DNA of 64,000 nucleotides from Agrobacterium vitis (GCF_013337045.2 NZ_CP118259.1:1922001-1986000); one strand, 5' to 3'. Shown: positions 33,228 to 44,165, numbered from the stretch's first letter. Made by a program: numbers and translations. The notes: generated from the letters alone by a model not told the origin.

Positions 33228-33733
33228 CCACCACCATCAAAGCCGAAATCGAAATCAGCAGAACGGGTCGCCTCACCGCGCGCATTCTCGACCCTAAAAT
33301 TCACTTCACCGGGCATCAAATTGGCGAAGACAATCGGGGCCTGTTCACGGTGCACAGCATCATCGACGGCAAACTCCTATGCGTCAGCGCCACACGCGAA
33401 CAGGCGGAACAGGCCATCGCCACGGAGTGGCTAGCCTTCACCGCCGCCCACAAGCCGGAAACAAGCCGAGAGCATGCCGCACGGTGGGATAGCTTCCACA
33501 AGTTCGGACAGAATGCCGCCGAGAATAATCTACGAAACTTCTTGGCCGACCAGGCCTTGCGCCCAATCCTGAAACCCGGCGACCGCCTCCGCGCCACAAA
33601 GGCCGAATGCGGCAAAAAGGAAGCCAGCTTCCTTTTTTCGCACTGGGAACACGGCTGGATCGTCTCGACCGGCGGCAGCAGCATCGCGCCCGGATCGGTC
33701 TACAGCATCAACCACGAAATCTTTCGGATCTAG
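33224..33733 (+). CDS. hypothetical phage protein
   Basis: 169 residues from ATG at 33224. The first 70 residues form beta strands (IKAEIEISRTGRLTARILD), the middle is helical (TREQAEQAIATEWLAFTAAHK). The end has a second beta module (RLRATKAECGKKEASFLFSHWEHGWIV in parts). It lies just before the integrase. No family recognised. Confidence 0.55.
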   Translation: MTTTIKAEIEISRTGRLTARILDPKIHFTGHQIGEDNRGLFTVHSIIDGKLLCVSATREQAEQAIATEWLAFTAAHKPETSREHAARWDSFHKFGQNAAENNLRNFLADQALRPILKPGDRLRATKAECGKKEASFLFSHWEHGWIVSTGGSSIAPGSVYSINHEIFRI

Positions 33734-33735
33734 TC

Positions 33736-34923
33736 ATGGCAAAACCATCCACCCCGAAAATCCGCTATGTCGCTTGGCGCAATGGCCGTCCGCGTTTCAA
33801 TCCATCAGAGACGTTGCGGGCGCGCGGCCATGCCGGGCAGGATCTGAAAGACGAGGCGGGCAACTGGCTGAAAGAGGCCGAGTGCCGCGCCTGGTCGCAG
33901 AGCTTCGCGCGCCAGATGGAGGAAGAAGCCCGCCAGAACCGCCGCAAAAAGCCGGGCCGTCCGCGCGCCGCCACAGAAGCCGCTCCAGCGCGGCGCGGTC
34001 TCACGCTGGAAACCCTTTTGGAAAACTGGCTGAACACCGCCAGAAACCCAGATATGGCCGACCGCCAGCCCAATACCATCAGGGACTACCGCCAGAAGAT
34101 CGGCGTCATCGAAAAGCGCGCACAAGATATCTGGTATTCGGCGGCCGAGGCGTTGAGCAAACAGATCTGCCTGGGCCTCTATGACAAGCTGCGCACCGAA
34201 TGCGGGTTGCACACCGCCCATGCCGTGCTGCGCGTGCTGGGCATCGCCCTGCAATGGGGCATGGATCGCGGCCACCTGCCTTCCATGCTGATCAATCCGG
34301 CCCATAAGCTGAAAATGAAAACCCCGCCGCCGCGTATCCGCTTTGCCACCATCAAGGAAATCGACCATCTGGTGAAAGTAGCCGACGCCGGCGGCCGCCC
34401 CGAAATGGGCGACATGGTGATTTTCGCCGTCTGGTCAGGCCAGCGGCAGAATGACCGGCTGGCCTTCATCCACACCGGCCACGAAAACGGCCGCATCAAA
34501 CTGCGCCAGGGCAAGACCGGTGCGCTGGTTTCCATTCCCAAGGCCGAGACCTTCCGCGTGCGGATCGACGCCGCCATGCAGCGCCGCAAGGAAGCGGGCG
34601 TGATCTCGCCCAATGTCATTCTGGACGAAAGGCGCTGGCAACCCTTCAAGGCGGACTACTATCGCCATTGCTTCGAAGACCTGCGCAGCGAAGCCGCCAA
34701 GACCATGCCCAGCCTGAAAACGCTCCGCGATCAGGATCTGCGCGACACCGCCGTAACATGGCTCGCCATGGCAGGCTGCACCATCCCTGAAATCTGCTCC
34801 ATCACCGGCCACAGCTTCCAGACCGCCAACGAGGTGATGAAACACTATCTGGCCCTGAATGAAGAACTGGCCGACAGCGCCATGGCGAAAATGGTTCGCT
34901 GGCACGAGGGGGAGAGCAAGTGA
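33736..34923 (+). CDS. tyrosine-recombinase integrase
   Basis: 395 residues from ATG at 33736 (MAKPSTPKIRYVAWRNG), 3 bp after the previous stop. SAM-like core-binding domain at about 90-190; catalytic domain 200-390. Visible catalytic residues are Arg237 in WSGQR, Lys260 in RQGKTG, Arg336 in DLRD (with Asp at the usual His position, 333), His359 in ITGHS and the nucleophile Tyr371 in MKHYL. The Asp in place of His is tolerated in other members. It is the recombinase of the prophage whose end lies at the tRNA-Lys 2 kb downstream. The integrase is separated from the prophage edge by four genes and an RNA. Confidence 0.9.
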   Translation: MAKPSTPKIRYVAWRNGRPRFNPSETLRARGHAGQDLKDEAGNWLKEAECRAWSQSFARQMEEEARQNRRKKPGRPRAATEAAPARRGLTLETLLENWLNTARNPDMADRQPNTIRDYRQKIGVIEKRAQDIWYSAAEALSKQICLGLYDKLRTECGLHTAHAVLRVLGIALQWGMDRGHLPSMLINPAHKLKMKTPPPRIRFATIKEIDHLVKVADAGGRPEMGDMVIFAVWSGQRQNDRLAFIHTGHENGRIKLRQGKTGALVSIPKAETFRVRIDAAMQRRKEAGVISPNVILDERRWQPFKADYYRHCFEDLRSEAAKTMPSLKTLRDQDLRDTAVTWLAMAGCTIPEICSITGHSFQTANEVMKHYLALNEELADSAMAKMVRWHEGESK

Positions 34924-34926
34924 GGC

Positions 34927-35220
34927 TTAAGAAAAAACAAGCCTTACAACATGCTGGAATGGATACTGAGATGATCCGACATATCCACCGGCGAACCGGC
35001 AAACCCTCCATGCGCAGAGCAAATATATCGCGGCAAGAGGCCCGGAGGCGATCAGCCCAAAGGCCTTTGATAACAGACTGTTGCCAAAAAAGGCGGCATT
35101 GAAAACGGAAAGAAACAACGCAAGCGCCGTAGCGACAATGCCAAAGGCAATACCTGCCGCGACGAAAAATCCAATCATGCGCAACACAGGGTCAACCAGA
35201 CCCACAATCAACTCCAACAC
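34927..35220 (-). CDS. small two-pass membrane protein
   Basis: 97 residues from GTG at 35220, with AAGGGG upstream; a GTG at 35226 is the alternative. Two hydrophobic segments: residues about 13-45 (VLRMIGFFVAAGIAFGIVAT and on) and 52-72 (AFGLIASGPLAAIYLLCAW). It is convergent with the integrase and divergent from the antirepressor leader, so it stands alone. No family recognised; a superinfection-exclusion or cargo role is possible but unproven. Confidence 0.5.
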   Translation of the reverse strand: MLELIVGLVDPVLRMIGFFVAAGIAFGIVATALALFLSVFNAAFFGNSLLSKAFGLIASGPLAAIYLLCAWRVCRFAGGYVGSSQYPFQHVVRLVFS

Positions 35221-35269
35221 CGGCACACCCCTTGACAGCTCCCATTAACCACCGCACCATATGTGTGCT

Positions 35270-35352
35270 TCGCGAAAAAGGCGAGGCCCGGGTTGAGAGC
35301 CGGTTCTGTCAAAGGCGTCCGAACGCGCCACTCCTCTGTGAGCGCGTTTTTC
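35270..35352 (+). ncRNA. candidate C4-type antisense RNA controlling the antirepressor operon
   Basis: The leader of the antirepressor operon holds GGCGAGGC (35280-35287) and GGGTTGAGAG (35290-35299). Downstream, GCCTCGCC (35380-35387) is a perfect complement of the first and CTCTCAAACC (35405-35414) a 9 of 10 complement of the second. Between them, AACGCGC (35322-35328) and GCGCGTT (35342-35348) followed by TTTC form a terminator-like hairpin. This is the layout of P1/P7 C4 RNA, whose two segments pair with targets that control translation before ant. TTGACA at 35232 may be its -35. Not tested by covariance model. Confidence 0.5.
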
Positions 35353-35480
35353 TATGGTCGGGCGTAATGGGGAGGCTTTGCCTCGCCGTGTTCCTTTGCG
35401 CGGTCTCTCAAACCTATTACTGCCCGGCCACCAGGGTGAGAGCTGATGGTCCGGGTTCGCTCGAACAAAGGACCCGCGCC

Positions 35481-35738
35481 ATGAACGCCACGCATCCGCT
35501 TGACCAGATGACAGACGAGAGCAGCCGTATCGAAGACACCATGTTCGATATGAAAGCCATGCTCCGCTTCGGCCTTCACATGACTGAAAGTTGCACCGAG
35601 GAAGAGTTCGGCCAGTACCGAAACGATTGGTGCACGCTCATGTATCTCCTCCTCGACAAGATCAAAACCATCAACGACGCGAACGACCACCTCATGGCGG
35701 CCGCCCGCAAAACAGCAACCATGGAGACCATGCAATGA
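35481..35738 (+). CDS. small helical phage protein, paralogue of 22314 gene
   Basis: 85 residues from ATG at 35481 after AAAGGA. 'DTMFDMKAMLRFGLHMTES...CTLMYLLLDKIKTIND' aligns in spacing with the product of the gene at 22314. It is the first gene after the C4-like leader and is followed by two genes including the BRO antirepressor, so its translation start may be what the antisense RNA controls (the icd position of P1). Overlaps the next gene by 4 bp. Function unknown. Confidence 0.6.
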   Translation: MNATHPLDQMTDESSRIEDTMFDMKAMLRFGLHMTESCTEEEFGQYRNDWCTLMYLLLDKIKTINDANDHLMAAARKTATMETMQ

Positions 35739-36043
35739 CAAACGCTGCACCCAAAAGACCAAAGACAGCAGAAGAATTCGAAGACGCTTTTATGAGCCTC
35801 GTTTCCAGCGAAATGGTTCGCCATCGCAAGAACGGCGAACGCATGGCCGCGTTGTTGGAACTACTGGCAAGCACCACAGGAAAGACAATCGCAGTGATGG
35901 CCGAGGGCGATGCTCGCGTTGCAGAAAAATTGATGATCGGAGTTGATGGACACATCGTTGAGACAACGACCAGCTTTACACCCATATTTTCCGCACTGAA
36001 TGCAGTCTTCGACGAATTTCGCAGCAGGAGGGATCAGAAATGA
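35735..36043 (+). CDS. hypothetical protein of antirepressor operon
   Basis: 102 residues from ATG at 35735 (MTNAAPKRPKTAEEF), overlapping both neighbours by 4 bp. Helical with an acidic centre; IVETTTSFTPIFSAL near the C-terminus. No domain recognised. Coupled translation with the antirepressor is likely. Confidence 0.55.
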   Translation: MTNAAPKRPKTAEEFEDAFMSLVSSEMVRHRKNGERMAALLELLASTTGKTIAVMAEGDARVAEKLMIGVDGHIVETTTSFTPIFSALNAVFDEFRSRRDQK

Positions 36044-36882
36044 GCGCACTTCAACACTTCAATTTTGAAGGAAAGCCGTTTCGGATAATTTTCAAAGATG
36101 AAATACCTTGGTTTGTCGCCAAAGATATTTGCGCAATTATCGGCCTCAAGAACCACAACGATGCTATCGAGCCTCTTGATGACGACGAAAAAGATTGGGT
36201 CGTTTTAAACGATGCACTCGGACGGCCCCGCAACACAAGGGTAATCAATGAAAGCGGCTACAGTATCCTAGTGCTTCGTTCTCGACAGGCAATGATACCG
36301 GGCACAGTGTTTCATCGGTTTCGGAAGATGGTAACAAACGAAATTCTACCACAAATTCGTAGAACTGGCAGCTTTTCAGGACAGCCATTAGCACCAACCT
36401 CCCCACAACCGAACACACCTGCCCCTGTTGATGAAATAACCAGAAAGCTAGCCGTCATTCAGGAAGCCCGCATGACCAAAGGCCCAGCCTATGCGGCACG
36501 GCTTTGGGACACCATGGGTATGCCAACGCCACCAGCACAGCTTCCAGCGCCCGTTTACGACGAGCAAGCCATAAGCTGCCTTCGCCACATGCTTCGCGCA
36601 GATTTTCAGGGCGTCAAGCTGGGGCAAATCATCCGATCAGCGTTTCAAGGTGAACGCCTGGCCGTGAACGTGCTGAAAGAATTGCGCATCGAGCTTAAAG
36701 ATGACGGCTTCATCGTTCCAAACATCTTTCCGCCGTTCAACGCGCTTTTCGCGGGCACACGATGGGAACGCCCGTTTGAGCATTTGCGCAAGCTTCCGAA
36801 TGCAAAACCCCATCTTCCTTGGGGCGGAAGACACGCAAAAGACTTCACCTTCATTCCATCAACATATCTGGATGAAGCATAG
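36040..36882 (+). CDS. BRO-N domain antirepressor
   Basis: 280 residues. Residues 1-115 match the BRO-N (baculovirus repeated ORF) domain: FNFEGKPFRIIFKDEIPWFV, AKDICAIIGLKNHNDAI, the LDDDEKDWVVLND segment and NESGYSILVLRSRQ, then the RFRKMVTNEILPQIRRTGS ending. A Pro-rich linker follows and the C-terminal part (EQAISCLRHMLRADFQG) is unassigned. In phages such as P22/P1 this type inactivates the repressor. It ends the three-gene operon under the C4-like RNA, next to the prophage edge. Confidence 0.8.
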   Translation: MSALQHFNFEGKPFRIIFKDEIPWFVAKDICAIIGLKNHNDAIEPLDDDEKDWVVLNDALGRPRNTRVINESGYSILVLRSRQAMIPGTVFHRFRKMVTNEILPQIRRTGSFSGQPLAPTSPQPNTPAPVDEITRKLAVIQEARMTKGPAYAARLWDTMGMPTPPAQLPAPVYDEQAISCLRHMLRADFQGVKLGQIIRSAFQGERLAVNVLKELRIELKDDGFIVPNIFPPFNALFAGTRWERPFEHLRKLPNAKPHLPWGGRHAKDFTFIPSTYLDEA

Positions 36883-36895
36883 CCCATAAAACCCG

Positions 36896-36934
36896 TGCGA
36901 CCGTACGACAAAGCGACCAAGTCGCACGGTCGCA
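36896..36934. repeat. long inverted repeat at the prophage edge
   Basis: Arms TGCGACCGTACGAC (36896-36909) and GTCGCACGGTCGCA (36921-36934) pair at 13 of 14 positions with an 11-nt loop, 14 bp after the antirepressor stop. It can terminate transcription, although no clear T run follows. It shares the core TCGCACGG with the palindrome between the terminase genes (20227-20258). It lies 47 bp from the tRNA. Confidence 0.55.
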
Positions 36935-36980
36935 TAACCGGCGCAAATTGGTCGCAAAAATCTGCTAACTTATTGAAAAA

Positions 36981-37056
<76 letters not shown>

Positions 37057-37194
37057 GCCTGCAGCGCTTCGTTTGTGCTTCATCGCTGCCGTGAGCGGGG
37101 ATATAAAGGGGTTGCCTCTGCTTGTCCAGCGCCGTTTCGAAAAAAATGACATGAAACAGCAAAAAAAATCAAAACTCCAAAAAACCAAGGAAAA

Positions 37195-38112
37195 TCAAAT
37201 GTCGAGCATGCCAGAAGCGATGCGGACGGCGGTTCCGCCGATGCGAGCGCGGAAAACTTTGCCTTCCTTGGTATCGATATGCAGATGGATGAAGGAGGGG
37301 CGCCCCATTTCCACGCCCTGCTCGATCAGCAGCGGATGGTGGCCGTCCGGTAGCGCGTCGAAATGCTGGATAGCGCCGGACAGCGCCGCCACTGCCGAGC
37401 CTGTGGCCGGGTCCTCGGCTATGCCCATATCAGGGGAAAACATCCGGGCGTGAAAATCAGCGGCGTGGTGAACACCACCACGACAATAGACATATGCCGA
37501 GGTCAGCGCGCCGTCGCAGAAAGGTGCGGCCCGCTCCCAGAGCTGCGGATCGAATTCGATGCTTTCGACATCTCCCAGACTACTAACCGGTATGAGCAGG
37601 AAAGGCACACCAGCCGACCAGATCGACGGCAGGTGATTTTCGAAAAGCAATTGGTTCGGCTTCAAGCCCAGCGCATCGGCGATGCCCTGGCGGTCGAGCG
37701 GCAGCTGAATCTGGGTGGAGGTTTTCGGCAGATCGAATTCCGCAAAACTCGCCTCACCCGGCCTCAGGCTCACCGCACAGCGCACCGGGCCGATCTTTTC
37801 GTCGATCACTGAAACCAGATCGAGCGGGCCCTCGCGGTCCTGATGAGCCTTTTCCGCCAGGCCGATCGCCGTGCCAACCGTCGGATGGCCGGCAAAGGGA
37901 AGCTCACGTCCGGGAGTGAAAATCCGAATACGCGCCACATGCGCGACATTGACGGAGGGGAAAACGAAAACCGTTTCCGAGAGATTGAATTCCCGCGCTA
38001 TCGCCTGCAACGCATCGTCATCGAGATCCTCACAATCGAACACGATTGCCAAAGGATTGCCGCACAGCTTCTTGTCGGTGAAGACGTCGTAAATGCAATA
38101 GTGTCGAGCCAA
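37195..38112 (-). CDS. PhzF-family isomerase
   Basis: 305 residues; start TTG at 38112, with GGAGG upstream. Family segments: [26 protein letters not shown] (Glu as catalytic acid), [13 protein letters not shown], and the C-terminal half [21 protein letters not shown]. These define the diaminopimelate-epimerase-like PhzF fold. Members isomerise small acids in secondary metabolism or act on unknown substrates; phenazine genes are not present here. It is the first host gene after the tRNA and runs away from the Nudix gene by 75 bp in the same direction. Confidence 0.85.
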   Translation of the reverse strand: MARHYCIYDVFTDKKLCGNPLAIVFDCEDLDDDALQAIAREFNLSETVFVFPSVNVAHVARIRIFTPGRELPFAGHPTVGTAIGLAEKAHQDREGPLDLVSVIDEKIGPVRCAVSLRPGEASFAEFDLPKTSTQIQLPLDRQGIADALGLKPNQLLFENHLPSIWSAGVPFLLIPVSSLGDVESIEFDPQLWERAAPFCDGALTSAYVYCRGGVHHAADFHARMFSPDMGIAEDPATGSAVAALSGAIQHFDALPDGHHPLLIEQGVEMGRPSFIHLHIDTKEGKVFRARIGGTAVRIASGMLDI

Positions 38113-38186
38113 ACAAGCCTCCAGTCGCCGTTACAATGCCAGCAAACTGCACGAGCAGCGCCAGCCATGCAAGGCGAACCAGCCGC

Positions 38187-38942
38187 TTAGCTGGGAAAAA
38201 TCCAATCCAACAGGGGATACATGTCTGGCGTGTAATCATGCGCATTGCGATCTGCCGAGCGAATGGCCACGGCGCGGGCAATTTCCTGCTCTTCATCGAC
38301 AGCCATATGAGCCGCGATTCGCTCGAAAATCGCCTCAGTGGTCAAGGCTAGACGAAACACCCGAAACAACGTGACCCTCCGGCCCCGGCGATAACCGCGC
38401 AATTGCGGATCGATCACCGCGTCATCTACCGATAGTCCGGTTTCTTCCTGCACTTCGCGGCGCATATTGGCATCGACATCGACCATCGCATTGACGATAT
38501 CCGAAGCATCGAGCGAGCCCGCCGGACAATAGACCCGGCCTGCATTGGCGGTGTGAGCGGCCATTTCAACCGCGATCAACGCGCCATCGGCCGACATCAG
38601 CACCGGAAACCCGAACAGGTGATAGCCACTCTGCGGTTCTGCCTGGCGGCGCCAAAACAAAAAGGTAGAATAAGGGATAAGGTGTCCCGCGCCAGTCACC
38701 GCTCCTTGCCCGATCTGCAATTCGTCAAACAAGACCATGGCACCATCGAAAAGCGCGGGATTGGCCGCCGACTCGGCCTGCCAATTGCGGCGGATCGCAT
38801 CATGATTTGCGCTGTGAAACGGATGCTCCCCAGGCTTCACCCGCAATTCCAGCCGGTTCACATCGAATATTTCCCCATCCGCCGGCCAGGACAAATGATC
38901 GTCAGCGGTTTGCGGCAGAATGGCTTTTGCATGGGACAGCAT
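38187..38942 (-). CDS. Nudix hydrolase-like protein
   Basis: 251 residues from ATG at 38942 (MLSHAKAILPQTADDHLS). The Nudix box is recognisable but relaxed: GSLDASD at the loop, then MRREVQEETGLSVDDAVID, containing REVQEETG. The Glu between loop and helix is replaced in part by Asp, so the family consensus is incomplete. The N-terminal 120 residues form a separate beta-rich part. A substrate cannot be given. It lies upstream of the PhzF gene, perhaps in the same transcript. Confidence 0.65.
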   Translation of the reverse strand: MLSHAKAILPQTADDHLSWPADGEIFDVNRLELRVKPGEHPFHSANHDAIRRNWQAESAANPALFDGAMVLFDELQIGQGAVTGAGHLIPYSTFLFWRRQAEPQSGYHLFGFPVLMSADGALIAVEMAAHTANAGRVYCPAGSLDASDIVNAMVDVDANMRREVQEETGLSVDDAVIDPQLRGYRRGRRVTLFRVFRLALTTEAIFERIAAHMAVDEEQEIARAVAIRSADRNAHDYTPDMYPLLDWIFPS

Positions 38943-39151
38943 GGATGAAACTTTCTTTTCCAGTCTCTGGCTCTTGCAGCACTGCCTCTTGCAGTTCACG
39001 GCCCTTGCGGGGGCAAACAAGACACCAGATCACTCTTTATTCGCTGCGACAAAGGCACTTTGTAAAGGTGTCGCAGCGCAAAAAGATGACGGTCTCATCA
39101 CGTCTTTGCGTTTTGCCCATGTTTCAACTCGCAAACACGACTCAAGGCAGC

Positions 39152-39184
39152 AAAAAAGAGCCGCGCGCCCAGAGAGCGCACGGC
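39152..39184 (-). terminator. intrinsic terminator of the first chemoreceptor gene
   Basis: Arms GCCGCGCGC (39160-39168) and GCGCACGGC (39176-39184) form a 9-bp stem with one G-U pair on the minus strand, followed by TCTTTTTTG. It is 32 bp after the chemoreceptor stop. Confidence 0.8.
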
Positions 39185-39216
39185 ACTGTCTTGAAGAGCA
39201 ATACGCGACTTTGTCT

Positions 39217-40911
39217 TCAGGCGGCGCGAGAATAGGATGACGAAGAGCCAGTCGTCGTCGTCTTGAATTGCGCGACCATCTGGAACAGATCGTCTACATC
39301 CTTGGCAAGGGAGAAAGCTGCTGCCGTTGTTTCCTCAACCATGGCTGCATTCTTTTGCGTGGACTGGTCGATGACATTGACGGAACTGTTGATTTCCCGC
39401 AGCGCGGTGGTCTGCTCCTTGGAGCCTTGAACGATTGCCGTGACATTGGTATCGATGGCGCGGATCTGATTGAGGATATTTTCCAGAGCCGAACCGGTCT
39501 GGGCAACAAGGTCCACGCCACGGTCAACCTGCTTGCCGGATGTGCTGATCAACTGCCGGATTTCCTTGGCGGATGAAGCTGATCGCTGGGCCAGTTCGCG
39601 GACTTCCTGGGCGACGACCGCAAAACCCTTGCCTGCTTCACCGGCCCGGGCCGCTTCGACACCGGCATTCAACGCCAAGAGGTTAGTCTGAAAGGCGATT
39701 TCATCGATCACGCCCAGAATGCTGGAGATCCGCCCCGAAGACTGTTCGATCTCATTCATGGCAACCACGGCATCCCTGACAATGACACTGGATTGCTCGG
39801 TATTCAACCGGGTCTGCTCCATCAGCCGGCCAACTTCCTCGGCGCGTTTGGCGGAGTCGGCAACCGTTGTCGTCACCTCTTCCAGAGATGCAGCTGATTC
39901 CTCTACGGACGCAGCCTGTGCTTCGGTACGGCGCGACAGGTCGTTGGCAGCCTCCTTGATTTCATTGGTGCTCGAGGCAATCGACCTGGCGCTCAGGGTC
40001 ACGCCATCCATTGTCTTGCGCAAATGGCTGAGGGCTTCGTTGAAGTCGACACGCAGTTTTTCCATGGTCGGCACGAAAACATTGTCCAGCGTGCCGGTCA
40101 GATCGCCGCCCGCCAGCGCCTTCAGCGCGGCACCCAGATGGGAAATAGCATCCATCCGGCTCGACACATCGGTTGCAAACTTCACCACCTTGTAGACTTT
40201 TCCCCATCTGTCGAAGACCGGATTGTAGGAGGCCTGTATCCAGACATCGTGGCCATCCTTGGCGATACGCCGGAACTCATTGGCCAAGGTCCGCCCAGTC
40301 GCCAGATCCCGCCAGAAGGATGCGTAGTCTGGGGAAGATGCATAGGCCTTCTCACAAAACAGACTGTGGTGACGCCCGACAAGTTCCGTCAGGCTATAGC
40401 CCAGCGCCTTGCAGAAATTTTCATTGGCGGTGATGATCTTGCCATCAGGGGTAAACTCGATGACCGCCATCGACGTCGAAATCGCCTTCAGCTTGGCATC
40501 GTCCTCCATCGCCTGCAATTTAACGCTGGTGATATCCGTGGCATATTTGACGACCTTATAAGGCTTATCACCCTTCATTATTGGATTGTATGAGGCTTCG
40601 ATCCATACATCTCGACCGTCCTTGGCAATACGACGATACTGGGCGCGCTGGAATTTACCCTGCCGCAACCCCTCCCAGAAATTGCGGTAATCGCTGGTCT
40701 CAACCTCGCTTGCATCGACGAACATGCGGTGGTGCTTGCCTTTGATTTCAGCCAGACTGTAGCCGAGTGCCCGACAAAAATTGTCATTGGCGTCCAGAAT
40801 AGTTCCGTCCAGTCCAAATTCTATAACGGCCTGAGATTTGCGCAAAGCCGCAACTTCCGACTTCGCGTCGGCGCCCAATCCAAAAATAGCCATGCCTAAA
40901 TCCTTCGACAT
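39217..40911 (-). CDS. soluble methyl-accepting chemotaxis protein with two PAS domains
   Basis: 564 residues, no transmembrane segment. PAS domains lie at about 25-125 and 145-245, each with the pattern 'ALGYSL.E..GK/RHH..F' and 'SYNP....[11 protein letters not shown]'. A HAMP-like linker precedes the signalling domain, whose tip [23 protein letters not shown] (quoted to 20: [20 protein letters not shown]) and [19 protein letters not shown] is the conserved hairpin that contacts CheA/CheW. Cytosolic energy or redox taxis is probable, with FAD or haem in PAS possible. It is a paralogue of the receptor at 50256-52034. The gene is followed by an intrinsic terminator. Confidence 0.9.
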   Translation of the reverse strand: MSKDLGMAIFGLGADAKSEVAALRKSQAVIEFGLDGTILDANDNFCRALGYSLAEIKGKHHRMFVDASEVETSDYRNFWEGLRQGKFQRAQYRRIAKDGRDVWIEASYNPIMKGDKPYKVVKYATDITSVKLQAMEDDAKLKAISTSMAVIEFTPDGKIITANENFCKALGYSLTELVGRHHSLFCEKAYASSPDYASFWRDLATGRTLANEFRRIAKDGHDVWIQASYNPVFDRWGKVYKVVKFATDVSSRMDAISHLGAALKALAGGDLTGTLDNVFVPTMEKLRVDFNEALSHLRKTMDGVTLSARSIASSTNEIKEAANDLSRRTEAQAASVEESAASLEEVTTTVADSAKRAEEVGRLMEQTRLNTEQSSVIVRDAVVAMNEIEQSSGRISSILGVIDEIAFQTNLLALNAGVEAARAGEAGKGFAVVAQEVRELAQRSASSAKEIRQLISTSGKQVDRGVDLVAQTGSALENILNQIRAIDTNVTAIVQGSKEQTTALREINSSVNVIDQSTQKNAAMVEETTAAAFSLAKDVDDLFQMVAQFKTTTTGSSSSYSRAA

Positions 40912-41287
40912 TTGCCTTGTGAGCGCATCTCATTTCGCTCTTGATAAGAAAAGCATCCCACAAGAAAGTATACAACAAATTACTAATTTAGGGAAAATCT
41001 CGAAAAGCTGTATATCATCGTCATGACGTAAAAATCGCGTTATTATTATCAATAAAATGCAACTCAACCAAAACAGACGATACATTAAACAATAGAAAAA
41101 GCGGTAACATCGTAAACAAAAGACTGAATATCGATCAATATGGCACAGCGCAAACCTTCCCCCCCTACGCAGTCCTCTCACTGTCTTTAAAAGGCTGACG
41201 CTAAAAAATATACACAAACCGACAATTTACAAACACATCCGCCTATGCGTATATATTTTATAACTACAATAAAAATGGCAACCGATT
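40912..41287. other. AT-rich divergent promoter region
   Basis: 376 bp between the divergent chemoreceptor and B12-regulator genes, clearly more AT-rich than the flanking genes. No gene is seen. It should carry promoters for both genes and any CarH-type operator. TATATATTTTATAACTAC just before the regulator gene is a likely -10 region. Confidence 0.45.
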
Positions 41288-42160
41288 ATGAAGGAAACCT
41301 ATTCGCTTCGTGAAGTCGTGGACGAGACAGGCCTGACGAAGCTTGTCCTGCATGCGTGGGAGCGCCGCTATGCGTCAATCGTACCCGAGCGCACCGCGAC
41401 GGGCCGCCGCATCTATTGTCATGAGGATCTTGTCCGCCTGCAATTGCTGAAGGCCTGCGTCGATAACGGACAAAGGATTGGCTCCATAATCCATTTGTCG
41501 AGCGAAGAACTCAGACGCTCTCTTATTAATGAGAGGCTGCTGAACGATCTCGCGCCCGTTTTCGAGGCTATTGAAAATCTCGATAGTGATAAATTGGACC
41601 GGCTGCTGAACACCCGCTATATCGGGCTTGGACCGGTGGACTTTTCAAAGCAAGTGGTCCTGCCTTTGATGGCGGAAGTCGGTCGACGCTGGGCGGACGG
41701 CAATTTGTCTATAGCGTCGGAGCATCTGGTTTCGACTTCGGTCAGAGCATTGTTGAGCAGCGGGTTCAAATTTTTGGCTTTGCCGCGCGGCTCGCAACGA
41801 ATAGTCTTCAGCACACTTGAAGGCGAATTGCACGATCTGGGCGGGTTGGCGGCAGCGCTGATCGCTCGCAGCCACGGTGTCCACGCCACCTATCTCGGCG
41901 CGCAGCTTCCTGCCAGAGAAATTGCCACAATGGTCCGGCAGTCTGGCGCTACCATCGTGTGCATTAGTGGCGCATTCAAACGCATTCGTAATTTCGAAGC
42001 GCAGATCAAAGAGATCCGCCAGGCCTTACCGGCAGAGGTCCCGCTCTGGCTGGGTGGCGCGGCGTTCATGGATCTGCCCCCGATCGAAGGGGTACATTAT
42101 TTTCAGCAGATGGACCTATTCGAACAGGCTGTCATCGCTCTGCAAGGCGAAAGCGTCTGA
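41288..42160 (+). CDS. MerR-family B12-dependent photoreceptor (CarH/LitR type)
   Basis: 290 residues. Residues 1-70 are a MerR helix-turn-helix (YSLREVVDETGLTKLVLHAW...RTATGRRIY). The following domain carries the four-helix-bundle signature W-x9-EH exactly: Trp135 and Glu145-His146 (RRWADGNLSIASEH). A Rossmann-like B12 domain follows with E180-L-H182-D-L-G185, giving the axial His (canonical first Asp replaced by Glu). CarH proteins bind adenosylcobalamin, form tetramers in the dark and repress carotenoid or photo-response genes. No such targets are visible here, so the regulon is unknown. Confidence 0.8.
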   Translation: MKETYSLREVVDETGLTKLVLHAWERRYASIVPERTATGRRIYCHEDLVRLQLLKACVDNGQRIGSIIHLSSEELRRSLINERLLNDLAPVFEAIENLDSDKLDRLLNTRYIGLGPVDFSKQVVLPLMAEVGRRWADGNLSIASEHLVSTSVRALLSSGFKFLALPRGSQRIVFSTLEGELHDLGGLAAALIARSHGVHATYLGAQLPAREIATMVRQSGATIVCISGAFKRIRNFEAQIKEIRQALPAEVPLWLGGAAFMDLPPIEGVHYFQQMDLFEQAVIALQGESV

Positions 42161-42212
42161 AAAAATCAAGCGCCGCATGTCGGCAGACACGCGGCGTTTG
42201 AAGATTTTCCGT

Positions 42213-42415
42213 TAATTACGGGCCTTATCAATCAGTTGGTTCTTGGCGATCCCCGCAATGCCGAAGGCATGCAGACAAGAAAGCTTGGAGCGCCAGGAAC
42301 CCTTCAAGGCTGATGAGTTGCGGGCCTTATCGACCAGCTGGTTCTTGGCGATCCTCCGCGATGCCGAAGGCACGCAGACAAGAAAGCTTGGATCGCCAAG
42401 AGCATTCGAGGTTAA
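42213..42415 (-). repeat. 102-bp tandem duplication carrying the 3' end of ilvC
   Basis: Two 102-bp units lie immediately downstream of ilvC on its strand. Each carries a near-copy (about 37 bp) of the last 12 codons of ilvC, starting at 42318 and 42216; the native copy starts at 42420, so the period is exactly 102 bp (34 codons). Each unit also contains a 65-bp spacer related between the two copies but not to ilvC. The reading frame stays open from the native stop (TAA) through both copies to a TAA at 42212. The copies read [12 protein letters not shown] and IAKNQLIDKARN. Confidence 0.85.
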
Positions 42416-44132
<1,717 letters not shown>

Positions 44133-44153
44133 GGTGAAGCCCTTCAATCTAAG

Positions 44154-44165
44154 TACCGTACGGTA
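44154..44165. promoter_or_regulatory. TetR-type operator TACCGTACGGTA
   Basis: Perfect 12-bp palindrome, extended on the right by another CGGT. It overlaps the promoter area of the TetR-family gene, 22 bp from the proposed GTG start. It is the usual size and place for autoregulation by this family. Confidence 0.65.
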
